A stretch of DNA of 64,000 nt from Oxyruncus cristatus (lineage: Eukaryota; Chordata; Aves; Passeriformes; Cotingidae), in the NCBI GenBank assembly GCA_013399855.1, contig VXAY01005673.1, positions 1-64,000 of the forward strand, written 5' to 3'. The notes beneath the pieces were generated by a model. It saw nothing but the letters and a program-made list of their open reading frames with translations, was not told where the DNA came from and searched no databases. Below, piece by piece: positions 38,001 to 50,444 of this stretch (position 1 is its first letter; each line of letters begins with the position of its first letter). The translations under genes were made by a program, and so were the position numbers.

Positions 38001-41000
38001 GAGGGTCCTGCTGCCTTACCCTTCTGTACCTGGAACAGTGAGTCAGGTCATAGTACCACCCGATGTTTCTGGTAGGGTCCAGGCTGAAATGTGTCACAAG
38101 ATTTTTCCAAGGGCGTTTCATGACCCAGATGACTTTAACAGGGATAGTATAAGAGGTTTAAACACCAGCACACAAGCACCTGTAGCCCAAATAATGGGGA
38201 ATGAAAACACAAATGAAGAGACAAAGAGGAAAGAGAAAAGGAGATGAACATATGATCAGGGTCTTTGAATGGGTTAGAAACTCCAACAGCTTCTTTTTGG
38301 ACATGTACTCTCCTGCTCAATCTTACCTGAGCAGCACTTTGAGGATTTGCTAACTTGGGACTATCATGGCCAAACGAACAGTGAAAGATGCAACTGTGCT
38401 CTGTATGAGATAGGGCATTTGTGCCCTTCTCTATTTCTCCCTCTAATCACTGGCCATGTATCAGAGGAATAGCTTGAGAAAGTTTTACTACCAATATAGG
38501 CAGATGACATATGGCAGCTATTCCTCCCCCAGCCACCCAAACTCTTAGGTTATGGCTAGCAGTTGTACCTGCTCTGCTGGAGTAGTGCAGGGCTGGCATC
38601 AGCTTTGAAACTATTCAAAAATTTAGGACAGAAGAGAGGCATGAGCCTTGGGGAGGGGACGGCACTGGATTTTCAGGACATGTCTGTTGTTTACACTGCT
38701 ACTGTACTTGCCGACTCTGAATCTAATAACTTAGACTCTGCTCACTGCTCTAAAATCTTAGGAATGATACACAAAGAGCAGGGCACAAAGGCTGCTGCAG
38801 ATGCCTAATGGGACCACAGTGCCAGTGTAGCTCTGCAGAGAAATGGGAGCAGGAAACAAACATGCAGGTGGGAGTAGGAACTTCTGCAGATTTGAAAAGT
38901 GGGCATTAGAGAGTTTAAACACTAATATGTTTAAATCTTTAAGGACACAAGACTTATTTTTAAAACCTTAACAGCCTTAGAAATGTCTCCTGCTAAAAGC
39001 CTCTGCATAATCCAGTTCTGAAATGAAAGTTTAGGGCCTTAAGTCACATTGTCACTCCTGGATATGGCTTCCCTTTCCTGGTTGCTTGCCTTCTCTGGTG
39101 GAAGGAAGGACTGAAAGTAAGTTCTCAAATGCCTCGCATACCGACCTGAGCTTTTTGTACCATCCCTCTTTTTACTGAGTTTATTCCCTAACGTAGGGAT
39201 TTCACCAGTCCCCTTGCAGATGAAATGTTTATTCTCATTTCTGTGTCTCTCAGCATTAGACATGCTTCCTGATGTGTAGATTGTGGATGTAGGTAATAAT
39301 TCTTATTTATTCTGCTGCCACTGCAGCTACCTTTTTCAAAAGGCAGTGAAGAGCACCAGCTATGCGGTGGCAGATAGTAAAAGACTTAGGAACAGTTTTG
39401 CTGGCATGGCCATCCCCTTGTGCTGCTCCCATCATGAACTGCAGTTCTTCCCTGCCTCCCCCTCCTCAGCTTGGGTTAGCTGGCTTGGCTTTTGCATGTT
39501 ATGAAGCACCAAGCAAAAGTAACTGCATACCTCTGTATGGCAGAGGTTCCTTCTATCAGGGTGACTCAGCAGGACAGCCATGCATTCCTGTGCAATGTCC
39601 TGGAACAAACTGCCTCTTCTTTAGACTGCTTTGGGTTTGGGGTGGGACTTGGGCCTCCAGAGCAAGGTTGGTGCCAGAGAACAGCTTATCCTTAATTACA
39701 TTTCCACGATAGGATTTGACTGCGGAAGAACAAACACCAGTGAATTCAAGGTGATAGAGCTGTTTTCCAGGCAAAATAAATCAGATAACTGGGAACCTGA
39801 AATTGAGCGTAAGTTCTGCAGAGATAGAGATTTCATCATCTCAGAAATAGCCCTGGCAAAACCCCAGACGACAATGTAGCTAAGTTATTCTGTGGCTTTT
39901 ATGTTCTTTCATGTGGCCCCTGGATAGCTAAAGCCTAACCACAATTATAGTCATTTTATTTTAAGGAATCACACAATGGCATGGCCATTTACTCAGACAT
40001 TTTGGGTGGCCCCTAAGAGGGATATATTGGTGGCATTTTTGGTCATTGACATTGAGGGATTGGCAAGTCCCCTGTAGAACTATGGAGTGCAAAGCCAGTA
40101 CTTTTTTTAATACTTATAGTCAAACCTCTGGCTTCTTTTTTTTAATAAACTTTCTATATTCATTGTTTATATCCTTTCACAGAGGCTGGGGCAGTGCTTT
40201 GAAGCCCTGGAGGCTAAACAGCATTTGGGATGCAGGAGCATTTGTTAAAAGCATATCTGGAGGGCATTTAGGTGCCTGGTAGAAAGCGGGAAGTGTCCCT
40301 AAGTTTGTTTTTCGGAATTGCTCTCCAATGGCGCCAGTCTGCCTGTTTGCAACATTTCACCCAGTTTTGCAAATCTGACAGCCCTCTGGCCAGCGTTATG
40401 TGTTCTGCCACAGTTTTGCGAAACATCCTCTGTCTCTTATCAAAACAGCAGGGTAGAGTTCTGCTTGTGGTAAAAGTTCACAACACTGAAGCAGCCAAAA
40501 AAAAAAAAATTTGGGGACAGACCATCACCTAACTTTGGAGTGAAGCTGCACTACTTTGCACCACCTGAGTATATTGCGCTGTAGTAGTAATGCCATTCTG
40601 CAGACTTCCATGGCCCACTAACTTCAGTACTGACTTTAAGGGAATGTGCCCCTCAGTACACTGATTAACTGAAGATCTGATATCTCCTGTCTGTCTTGTT
40701 GTGGACATCAGGGTACTGCAACCTTCCTAATGACTAGTCAACTCCAAATGGCTCAGCCTGAGCACTCCTGCTCACAGACATCCCTGTGGGGCTTTTTTAG
40801 TCATCTCTCAACTTGCCAGATCAATTTCTTCAATATGTGTTTGCTCACATTGTCAGATGTCCTCCTAACCACAGGTTAGGACATTGACCATGTGAACATG
40901 GTAAGCCCTAAACACCCATGTCCTGGTTTCTCTTTTGTTTTGACCTTAGTGTAATCTGAGTTTCACTTCCATAGGTGTCATGGTGAAAGGTGAAGAAACA

Positions 41001-42619
41001 AGAAGACAATAGAGGTGAAACTTGGCTGTTATTCGTAGGGACAGATCACATGTGAGTTATGCACCATCAGACAAATTGTGCCCTTGAGACAATTGTACTG
41101 ACTCCTTTATCATCCAGCCATTCTGACCTTCCTGATTTACCCCCTCCCACCCTTAGTCTCCATGCTGTAATTTATGACCTTGCTCCATTGTGTCTGTCTG
41201 TTCTTTGGGGCGGGTTTGTACAGCTGATGCAGAATTTATTGCAAGTAGGGCTTAATCTTCACCTTATGCTTGCAAAGTCCCCATGAAAAATAATAATGAT
41301 CATGTTAATAAACTTCACAGCATTTGTGAGGATGTAGAGGTGATACAAGGTGATGCAAGACAGGTTCTTACCTGTCCTAGAAGGAGGGTGGTGCATATGA
41401 AAGAAGTCATGTTCTGCATTATCAAGTTCCTCACTGACAATTGCACTGCTTGTTTGAGGTTCTGTAGTGCTCCAAGAAGACAGAGAGCCTCCCTAGAGCT
41501 CTCATTCTGCACCCCCTCCTTCTCGGACGAATATCTAAAGAAGTGTCAGACCATAATCTGAGAGGGAAGCTTGGGGACCCTACAGCTTTTGAGCTTACCC
41601 AGTCATGGCTCATATTTGTAGTGCACAATCATGCCCTTGATGCCTTTGGGCAGAGGTAGGCTGGGTCCACCGTGAGCAATCCCATTCCTGATAACTGCTT
41701 TCTGCTTTCCCATAGAACTCTAGCATTTGTGCAGGAGAACAAGTGATGTTTCGCTCCTTGGCTGAATCTAGAAGTCTGTCTTCAACAAAACCCAAAGGCT
41801 TTTTAATAAGCAAGAGAAGCATGCACTGTTGTTTGTTTTTTTTTTTTTCCAGGGAAGCCATCTGCTTCCTCAGTGGCTGGAACTGCTGGTTTGCCTTGGC
41901 CTTTGTATGGAGTGCTTTAGAGAAGTTTGAGGACAGGGTATGTCAGAGTCAGGTCTCCTCCAGAGGTGTTCTCAGAGGCCCTCTGTAGTGTGTTGAGACT
42001 TTGAGACGGACCTGTGTTCTGAGTTAAGCTCATGAAAAGGAGACAGAAGATTTAAGTAGCATTTACTCAATTTCTTGAGTAAGAAATTAGGTAAATTTTT
42101 TTTTTCTTGAAATAAAACCCTTTTCTCTTTTGTTTTATTGGAAGCACAACCACAGCAGGGTGTCCAAAATCTCACAGGGCTGTGCTTGGCAGGTGCCCAT
42201 GGGGAAGCAGTATACGGTCTAGCAGAGTTGCGCCTCAGGTACATCCTGTGGTTCTCCATCCACTGCTTCGACAAGTCCATGTTTGATACTCACCAGGTAC
42301 CAAATGACTTTCGGACTCTTCTGGCTAACTCTGCCTCTGTATGTCATGCCAGCTGCCATGAGACAGGTATAGATCTAATTCCACTCTTTAAGCATGTGTT
42401 AATAGGCCACACCAGGTCACCGTCCCCTCAAGCTTCTTTGAACACAATAAATTTCTACTGAGCAGGATTCACTGAAGTGATTTCACTCTCTGAAGGGTCA
42501 CAGAAGATGCCAAGCTTCCTTAAAACAGAGCCTGAGGTAGTGCTCAGAACCACACTGCACCCAGAGGGTCCTAATCTGAGTGAGAACAGTTCCTCTTGCA
42601 CTGGGCTGCAGACACATGA
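32031..42619. other. Non-coding unique sequence, no gene confirmed
   Basis: Many short open frames on both strands, the longest about 148 codons (36566-37012, minus), overlap each other and show no domain. A 13-T run at 41836-41848 followed by ccag, then an open stretch and a GTATGT at 41938, forms one weak exon-like segment. A plus-strand frame over 42138-42461 has a short run of codons ending in C or G around 42240-42290. Neither resembles a protein I know. Confidence 0.45.
36001..36028. repeat. Perfect 14-bp tandem duplication
   Basis: The word cattgggagaacca occurs twice without a mismatch. It is a recent small slippage event in otherwise unique DNA. Confidence 0.9.
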
Positions 42620-42676
42620 AATATTATATTTATATATGTGTATGTGTATATAAAGATATATATATATATTTATTTT
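42620..42676. repeat. AT-rich compound microsatellite
   Basis: Alternating TA and TG steps (tatatatgtgtatgtgtatata) pass into an uninterrupted (AT)n of about eight units and then tttatttt. Such tracts melt easily and are length-variable. Confidence 0.9.
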
Positions 42677-45600
42677 AAAAGACAATCTTTGCCATCTGTG
42701 TAAACAGCTGTTGGGAAATCTTGTGACTTCTAAATAGTATACTTCTGCAATATCTAGTTACATTTAGTAAGGAAACGCAGAGAACTGGTGCAGCGTCCAG
42801 TCACATCCCATTCTTCCCCTGATACATGGAGAAACTTTGGAGGTTCCTTTCCTTGCATTCCTGTACCCAGGTCTTTGCAAGTGGTCTGGTGACAAAAAAC
42901 TGTCTGTGAGAGAAGGAAGCAGCCCTACTAGGACATTGTGCATTTGCCTACAGATAAGGTACCATTCCTCTTCTGCTAGAAGAGGAGATGAAAGCATGCA
43001 CTCATCTAGCATGATCATCCCTTAAAAATTCAGTTTGTGTCAAATAGCAAGCCTCAGAGCAAGCCAGCATGGGCAAAGCCCCCAGATGATGATAGATGGC
43101 ATTCCTTTGCCATGAAAGCAACGAGAAAGCAAGCAACCAAAAGCCAACAGGTCTGCTGAATCATTGATGATTGTCATTCAGGCTAACATGGTGTCTGGAT
43201 CAAGGCAAGCTGTCTCTTCAGAGTGGGTATGGGAACTTTCTCTGTATGTCAGCACAGCGGATGGCCCGCTAGCTCCATACAACAAATTCAGGCTGCAAAT
43301 GCAATGCAGCTGAGTAAGGTCTGCAGGGCACCAGCAAGGGGATGGATGCAAAAGTCGTGTTTGTTCTTTAAGGTGGACCCGAGGTCAGGGAATGCCAACA
43401 AGGAGTTTTGCAGTGATTTCATGCTGTGGACACTGGGTGGAAAGGCCCTCTTCCTTTTATGAATGTTTGGGAAGAACTTACAGCTGGAGCAGGATGTGGG
43501 ACCCTGGAGCTTCAGTGCTTTTGTGCAATGAGTGAGATGGAACTGTGCAGTTCCTGCTGTGATGAATTAGCACCAAGTAGCTAGCTGCTGTTCTGGGAAA
43601 TCATTCAGATGTACTGAAGTGTAAACAATCTCTTCCTGAAGGAGGAGCCAGGAAAGAAGCTAGGTGTCTAGTCTTGTTCTTCCCTCAGAATTAGGACTGG
43701 CCCATACAGGGATCTGAAAGCAAACTGAGAGTGGCTCAGTTGAGATAAGGCATTTGTGAGGCTTATTAGAAAGGCAAGCATTAGAGAGACACAGCAAGCG
43801 CTGTCTGTTGTCGGTACCTGCCTGCCTTCTGCATATATAGGTGTATTTTTTTAGATTTGTGAGTACCCATTGCTGTAGGGAAAGCAACCCAATCTGAATG
43901 CTCAGCCACCACCTGCTACAAGCAAAGGGTACATGCAAGAAGAATTTGAAGGGAGTTCTGGCTGCCAGGGAAAGATGAAAGGATTTTAGGAAGAGAGGTT
44001 GTGAAAACAAGTAGTACTGGAGAGCTTATCCATGCATAAATGAGATAGAGAATGAAGTGACGGAGAGTCCCCATTGCTTCCTTAAAAACTCAAGGACAAA
44101 ACAAAAAGATTGGCTGAACAGGGTGTAAGGCAGGAAACAAGATCTTGTAAAACTATTAGCAGTCAGGGAGGGAAGGAAAAATGTCAATGTGTGCAAATCA
44201 ACTTTGATTTGATGCTCACTCCAATGTCCTGCTGCAGAGGGATAAGCTTACAGCCCTCCCCCCAAAAAAAGAAATGGAGCATGCTTCCAGCTCTCTGGGT
44301 CCTTGCCAAACTGTGAAGTTCACTTTCAAAGGCAAAGCTGACATGGAGACATTTGACAGGACTCATGCTTCTAAATCACGTGGATGGTTTTGTAAACATT
44401 ACTTCTGGGTGTACTTAATATCTCCACTATTAATCGGGTTGCGGGGAGTTAAAAGCCCATTAATGGCATTAACAAATGCTATTTAACTGGGCTGAATTGC
44501 AAATGCAAGTTTAGGCAGAGAACAAATACAATGTGACTTTGGAAGAGTATAAAGCCAGCCAAAAAACCCCACATTTCATCTTGAAAAAAAAAAACTCGCA
44601 AAACAAACATTAGTTAATCAACCCAAAATACACAGCCTATGAGAAGGGAGGAGAAGCCTTGGCAGATGTGATATTAAAAGAACTTGTGAGTATGTTGGTT
44701 AAAGCCAGATGTGGGGCTCAACAAATGGAAGGTGGTAGGCGGACCAATACATGGAGCAGATTTGATAAGATCTTGGTGTGCAGTGTGACCCGAGAACTGT
44801 CAGTGGAATTTGGTCTGGCTGGCACAAAGAGCACACAGAACAGGACCAGGAAATTATGGTCTTGCTGTGAAATCAGTGGCCTACCGAAAGAGGGAGGTGG
44901 TGATAACCTGGATGGCCTTCAAAGCAAAGCAATAGCCGGGACTGAGGGTTTAGAGAAATCATCCAAGCCTTTCTGGGTTTTTGAAGATTGCAATGGGAGA
45001 ATGACTCAAACATGGTTGGCTTGGCCGTCTGTGTTTGTAGGGGCATGTTAATACCTGTTCACACTTACTGGTTTCTGAGCAGTCAGGACAATGAATCTTT
45101 AACACGGTACTTCCTTGTATGTAAAAGTATAGAATGGACAGGAAATTGGTTAAGGGAAAATATAACCTGAATAGTGTGGGGAAAAATTAAAAGTGAAATG
45201 CACCAGAATGTGAATATTTCTCCAGGCTCTTTGTCTGGGGTTTTCAAAAACAGGTAGTAGAATGTATTCTATGAAGTCCAGTTCATACTGTTGCAGAGCA
45301 CAAATGGATAATGAAGTAATTATTTTCAAAGTATGTTAGCTGCATAGCATTTGAGCTAGATGGGCATTTATTTTTATATTATCAGTGTCCTTATTACCTC
45401 AATAATTACATTAAAAATACTGAGGTTGAAAACATGAAATGCTCAAAAATAAGAAATTTTAAAGTCATGATTGCACTTCATACTTTAATTTAAACTACTG
45501 TATGTATCTGCGTTGTGTCACAGTCACAGGATTATAGGACAGACTTTATAGACTTTATAGGACAGATCGTCACCATGCTCTCTGGGTAACTGCTCAGAAT

Positions 45601-48600
45601 TTCTTCTTACTCTCATCACTTGACCTCAGGCCTTATTTACTAAACACCACTTAAGCTCTGCCTAGAATACAAACTGATTTCATTTCCTCATGGGCTTGCC
45701 TGTGACACTTTCACTCTAAATATGAGCAGTTCAGAAGCATGAACAGATTTCCCCCTTACCACAACCCTTATGAAAAGAGGAAGAAGATAGTGCCTCTGTC
45801 ATTTTACCAAAGTGGAATGAGGATAAAGATAGCAGAGTTATGACCACTAACACTTGCTGTTCACTTTACAGCTACACGTTTGCTTTTTTTGAATTCTTTT
45901 TTTTTTTTCCGTCTGTGTGTGCTGTACATGTTTAGATGTTGGCGAGTTACTTAAATCTACCCTCCAAGTGACTCTTGTGAAAGACAAAGTTGCAGATATG
46001 TAACAAATCCAGTTGTTTTCTGTGAATGTGAGAATTGGACACTTACTGGGAGAAAAGAAAAGGAACAAGAAAAATAAATAGGTGTTGTGAGGACCAGGGA
46101 GGAGAGCAGGGAGGGACAATGGTGTGTGGACAAGAACATCTACTATTGTGGGTGGTTCCTGAATAAATAAAATGAACACTTGAGAACCTCTTCGGGCAGG
46201 ACATGGAGCTGAGATGACAGGAGACAGGTGAGCTAAGTAGTCCCTTGTTAATATCCTAGTTAGCAGGTTTTGATGCTGAAGCCACCCAAAGGAGATGACT
46301 GGCAAACCTATGAAGGCCTGCTATTAACAATTTCTAGGGGCAAAATGCATCCTTGGCTGAAGAGTGGGAGTGTGGGGCAGGGAATTCCTAAGAGTGGTCA
46401 GGATTTCTTGAACCTGTAGTGCCAGGAACTCCCAGAAGTTCATGTTGAAGACACAGCTCCCAGCAACTTCGCTTGCAATGCAGAATGCTCAGCACTTTTG
46501 CCAGTCTAGCCCCAGGTGTCCACAGCTTGGCAAACAGAATGGGAGGTACTGGCCAACTTAGAAAATGCTTATTTAAGTGACTTGCCAATAGCACACAAGG
46601 GCTCAGTGGTAGGAGCAGGGCTAGGCAGTGTTCAGTTGCATTAATGATCAGATCATCTCTTCTCCCCCTCCAATCCCCTTCCTCATTTCCTACACTCCCC
46701 CCCATCTTGGCAATAAAGCATGCAGGGGTCCTGTGGGAAAAACCCAACAAAACACTGTGTGATCATGTAATTAAAGGCTGTACTATAACACACAGGCACA
46801 AAGGGGATGAATTAATGCTTTATGGAAAGCCTCCAGATTAGCATTTCCTCACTCCACTGTGCTTTAACATAATGTTGCTTTAACAGAGCTCTCCATATGC
46901 TATTGCACAGTCTTATGGGGAGAACTGCAACAGAGTTTCAGAGGTTCCTCTTTTACCCCTTGGACAGTGTGTGGTGTGGAGATGAGCTGATCCTGGCCCA
47001 GGTCACCAGGGGACAGGGAGATGGAGATTGCAGCCCTCTGCTACCTGAGGTGACAGGAGGGCAGAAGTCCACCAGCCCTGCAGACTGCAGGGACAGGAGC
47101 ATGCTGGGCTTGATGTCGGAGCCTGAGCTGCCATGGGACTCTGAGGTGTACAGACATAGACTCTCCAACGGAGAAGTTTTATGGCTTTAACACTCCTACT
47201 GTAACACTTGGATCCTGAGTGATGTACCCCTAAGTGGTACTCCTGACCTCTGTCATGTTCCTCTAACTCATATACCACATCTCCTCTCAGGTCTGGCTGG
47301 TACCTTATATGCTTTTTTCCATTCCTACCCCACAACTTCTTCCAGTTTGTGTCTCAATTTACCTCTGCCTTTGAAGGCAGAGTGGCTATAGGCCTCTCAC
47401 AGCCAGAGATCTCAGCAGGAGTGGTTGCAGAGGCAGTCCTATTTAATTGTTGTGTCCCCATATAGGGACACGTGCACCTCAATGGACTGCATGGTAGCAC
47501 AGAAGAGCTGGAAGAGATGGAGCATTAACCCAGGAGAGATATCCAGGAAGCCTTCAGGGAAAACCAGTGCTTGGCTTGTCTTTTTTTCAGACAAAATGCA
47601 CACGTTGGCTCTTCTGAGGCTTATAAAGTGGCCAAAGAGGGGTAGGTTGCAATGAGGCTTCCAAGAGCACATCCTTGACATCAAGGCAGCCCTGTGCTTG
47701 GGTGCTGCTCTGAGACATGGGAGTCACAAACCAGTAAGAATGTTTCACCACGAGAGAAACAATGCATTATTCTTCTCCTTGTTCTCAGAAACAGCCACAC
47801 CACTTTAGCAGAAGTGCAAAAACAAATGAACAAAACAAATTCAGCTTGAGGCAGGAACCCAGCAAGGGGAATTGCAGGCCAGATGGTTAGTGTGACAAAG
47901 TTAGAAGCAACTGAAAACAGCCTTTTAACAAGAAGTATTAGGCAACTTTAGGGTTAGGTAGTACCACCTCTACTGAACCCCCTCTTTCTCTTTTTAAAGA
48001 TCCCTTCACTAAATTCAGCACACCAGCAAATTTGTTAAAGAAGCCCAACGATGGCATGAGAAAAGCCGCATGGTGTAGCTGTTGCTGTTACATCATGAAT
48101 GTGTCAGAGGACACCAGACACCCTTCTACCACTTGTTCTGCTGCTGAGTCCTGCTCCCTTCTCCTCCTCTTGACCCCGTTCCCTGGACCTATTCTCTCTT
48201 TACCCACCCGGCAGCTAGTCTCTTGGTGACTCTCTTCTCTCTTGTGGCAGTGTCCCACAGCTTTCGGAGCCACCTCCTCTTTGCCTGTCCTAGTGCAGGC
48301 TCTGGCAGCATAAGCTTGGAGCCCAGCAAAGCTCCCTCCCTTGGCTCCCTGCCTCCCTTTCCCCTCCCCTCTGCTGTCAATGCGCCTCACTGGTCTTTTG
48401 GAAAAATCTCTGTCTTCCTAATCTATTGTAAAACAAAAGGGAGGGAGCCAAAATCTCAGCTCCTGATGATTGCTGCTGTTCTGTTGACTTTTTCCAGAGC
48501 CAAGGCTGGGTTACACTGCTTCACATCACCCAAGGATGAGCCCAGCTTTCGTTAGTGGACTGATGCCAACTTGCTCCAGCAGAGAATTTCTCTTGTTGGC

Positions 48601-50296
48601 TTAGATTTCAGTGTGGCTGGACTGATTGGTGTTGGAGGGTGAGCTGACCCCTGACTCCAAATGAATGCAGAAATAGCTATACACAGCTCTGTATGCCCTT
48701 GTCATCCACTTCACCTGCTTTCTGCCTCTTTCATCAAAGAAGCATATGCACATAGATGGAGTTTTTAGTTGTTGTGTGCACTGATGGTTGCTCTATTTCA
48801 TTCTTGGAGGATTCCCCTGTCTCAGGAGATGCAGCTCACGGTGCTTTTACAGTGTTTGCATGAGTTCCTTCTTGTTCCACATCATCAGGTTGTAAGCTGG
48901 CAAGTGGAGCATATGCTCTCAACAGCATGTCTGCTGTGACTAAATCATATCCTGGGTCATCAATTCAAGGCTCACAGTGTGCTCTTCTAGTTCCAGAGGG
49001 AACTGTTGTCTGCTTGCATTGTTTATAACCCTTGGGAGACTTAGGCAAATCAGGACAACCATGTGCAAGACCCAGCATTGTTTTCTTAAGCTGCACAAGC
49101 ATTTGCTTTCTTACCTCCATCACTCTCTGCATGCACTACAGGCATCTACTCAGTTGTGCAACATATTGGGTGAAGTACAGCTCCTAAGTGACAACTTGAA
49201 GCATCTGTGTAGAACCTGCTTGCTTTTAACAGGACCCCGAAAATGCAAGCTAGATTAATAATGGTATATACTATGAATGGTTAAACTTTCTGTGTTGTCA
49301 CTCTGCCTTGGCAGTGTTTGGGAAGTAATTTCACACAAGTTATGAAAATCTTGCCATGAACTTAAAACTCAACATGTTTGAGAGACTGAACTTTAAATTT
49401 ATCATTTTAAGGTCAGCTTCTGGAACAATTAGGGTACTTTTTCTTTCTCTTCCTTTTTTTTTTTTTCATCTGAAACTTCACTCTGTTTAATTTAAACCTT
49501 TCCCCATTTGGAACTTCAGTAAGCACATGCTAAAATAATTCTTGATGCTCAGTGACAGTTCTATCCCAGACAATTATATCATCAGTAGACACTTAAATTT
49601 TTACGGAGCATCTGTGCATGTGCACTGAAATGTTTTGGAACCTGCCCAATAAATATATCAAAGTTGCTCAACCCTGGGCTTTCCATGCCAAAGGAGATCT
49701 GAAAAACCTTATCAGTCTATTTAATCTTCTCAAGAATTTGGCTTCCACCAAGTGAGCCAAAATTTCAGTCCGAGTGGAAATTTTCTCTTTGCATGTTCCT
49801 GTTCCAGAGGCCGTTTAAGGCCGAATCAAGTATGCTGTCCTCCATAATTAGAAAGGAGCAAGCTTGCTTGCATCTCCTTCTGTTTTGCAAATACTGCCAC
49901 TTACTGTCATGCAGTATCCCCAGGCCTTCCACTGCAAGGCTGGAGGAATGTTTTGGATTGTCCAGATCCAAGTTTCCATGACATCTTCATCTTCATTTGG
50001 ATTCCAGAAGTGCTTTGCCATGACTGGAGGTTTCGTTCTCCCAGACCTTATCCAAAAGCGTAATGAGAGACTATCTCAACTCCCATTACATTACGGTTCA
50101 CAAAGAGAAATGAACTATTCCTGTTTCCGTGGAAGGAGCAAGTGTTGGCTCACTGTCTCCTGAGTTGTCCTGTAACCATAAAGTCATCTTTTGATCCTGT
50201 CTCATGAAGTTTACTTTACCAGAAAACTATTATTTCTTTCTTTGAGTCAGTCAGCATCAGCATTTCATGGCTCAGAGTTGTCACAAAGGTCATACA
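42677..50296. other. Non-coding unique sequence, no gene seen
   Basis: Open frames are at most 152 codons (45847-46305, minus, a translation of purine/pyrimidine-biased DNA). Short homopolymer tracts occur at about 44584-44594 (A), 45900-45909 (T) and 49457-49467 (T). The segment 44395-44600 has several taat/atta cores and an atttgca-type octamer-like word in inverse form (tgcaaat), and reads like a possible regulatory element. Confidence 0.45.
45532..45566. repeat. Nested short direct repeats
   Basis: The 12-bp word ttataggacaga occurs at 45532 and 45555, and the 9-bp word actttatag occurs twice in tandem at 45543-45560. A faint likeness to a CR1 octamer tail was considered, but no CR1 body adjoins it. 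Confidence 0.75.
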
Positions 50297-50444
50297 CTCT
50301 TTTTCTTTTCCTTCCTTCCTTGCTCCCTTCCTTCCTCCCTTGCTCTCTCCCTCACTCCCTCCCTCATTCTCTTTTATTCTGTATTCGTCTCCTCTCCCTA
50401 CGCTTCACCACACTTCTCTCTCTCTCTCTCTCTCTCTCTTTTTC
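50297..50444. repeat. Polypyrimidine tract with (CT)n core
   Basis: Nearly 150 bp are strongly C/T-rich on the plus strand, with cttc, ccct and ctcc units, interrupted by short purine-containing bits (for example around 50380-50412). It ends in about 12 uninterrupted CT units at 50415-50439. Long homopurine/homopyrimidine segments with mirror symmetry can form triplex (H-DNA). Open frames here encode only Ser/Leu/Pro/Phe repeats and are not genes. Confidence 0.9.

Noticed and set aside
45520..45570. Degenerate CR1 octamer tail (cacaggattatag)
   Set aside because: No CR1 body is adjacent and the likeness is only a few bases; listed as short direct repeats instead.
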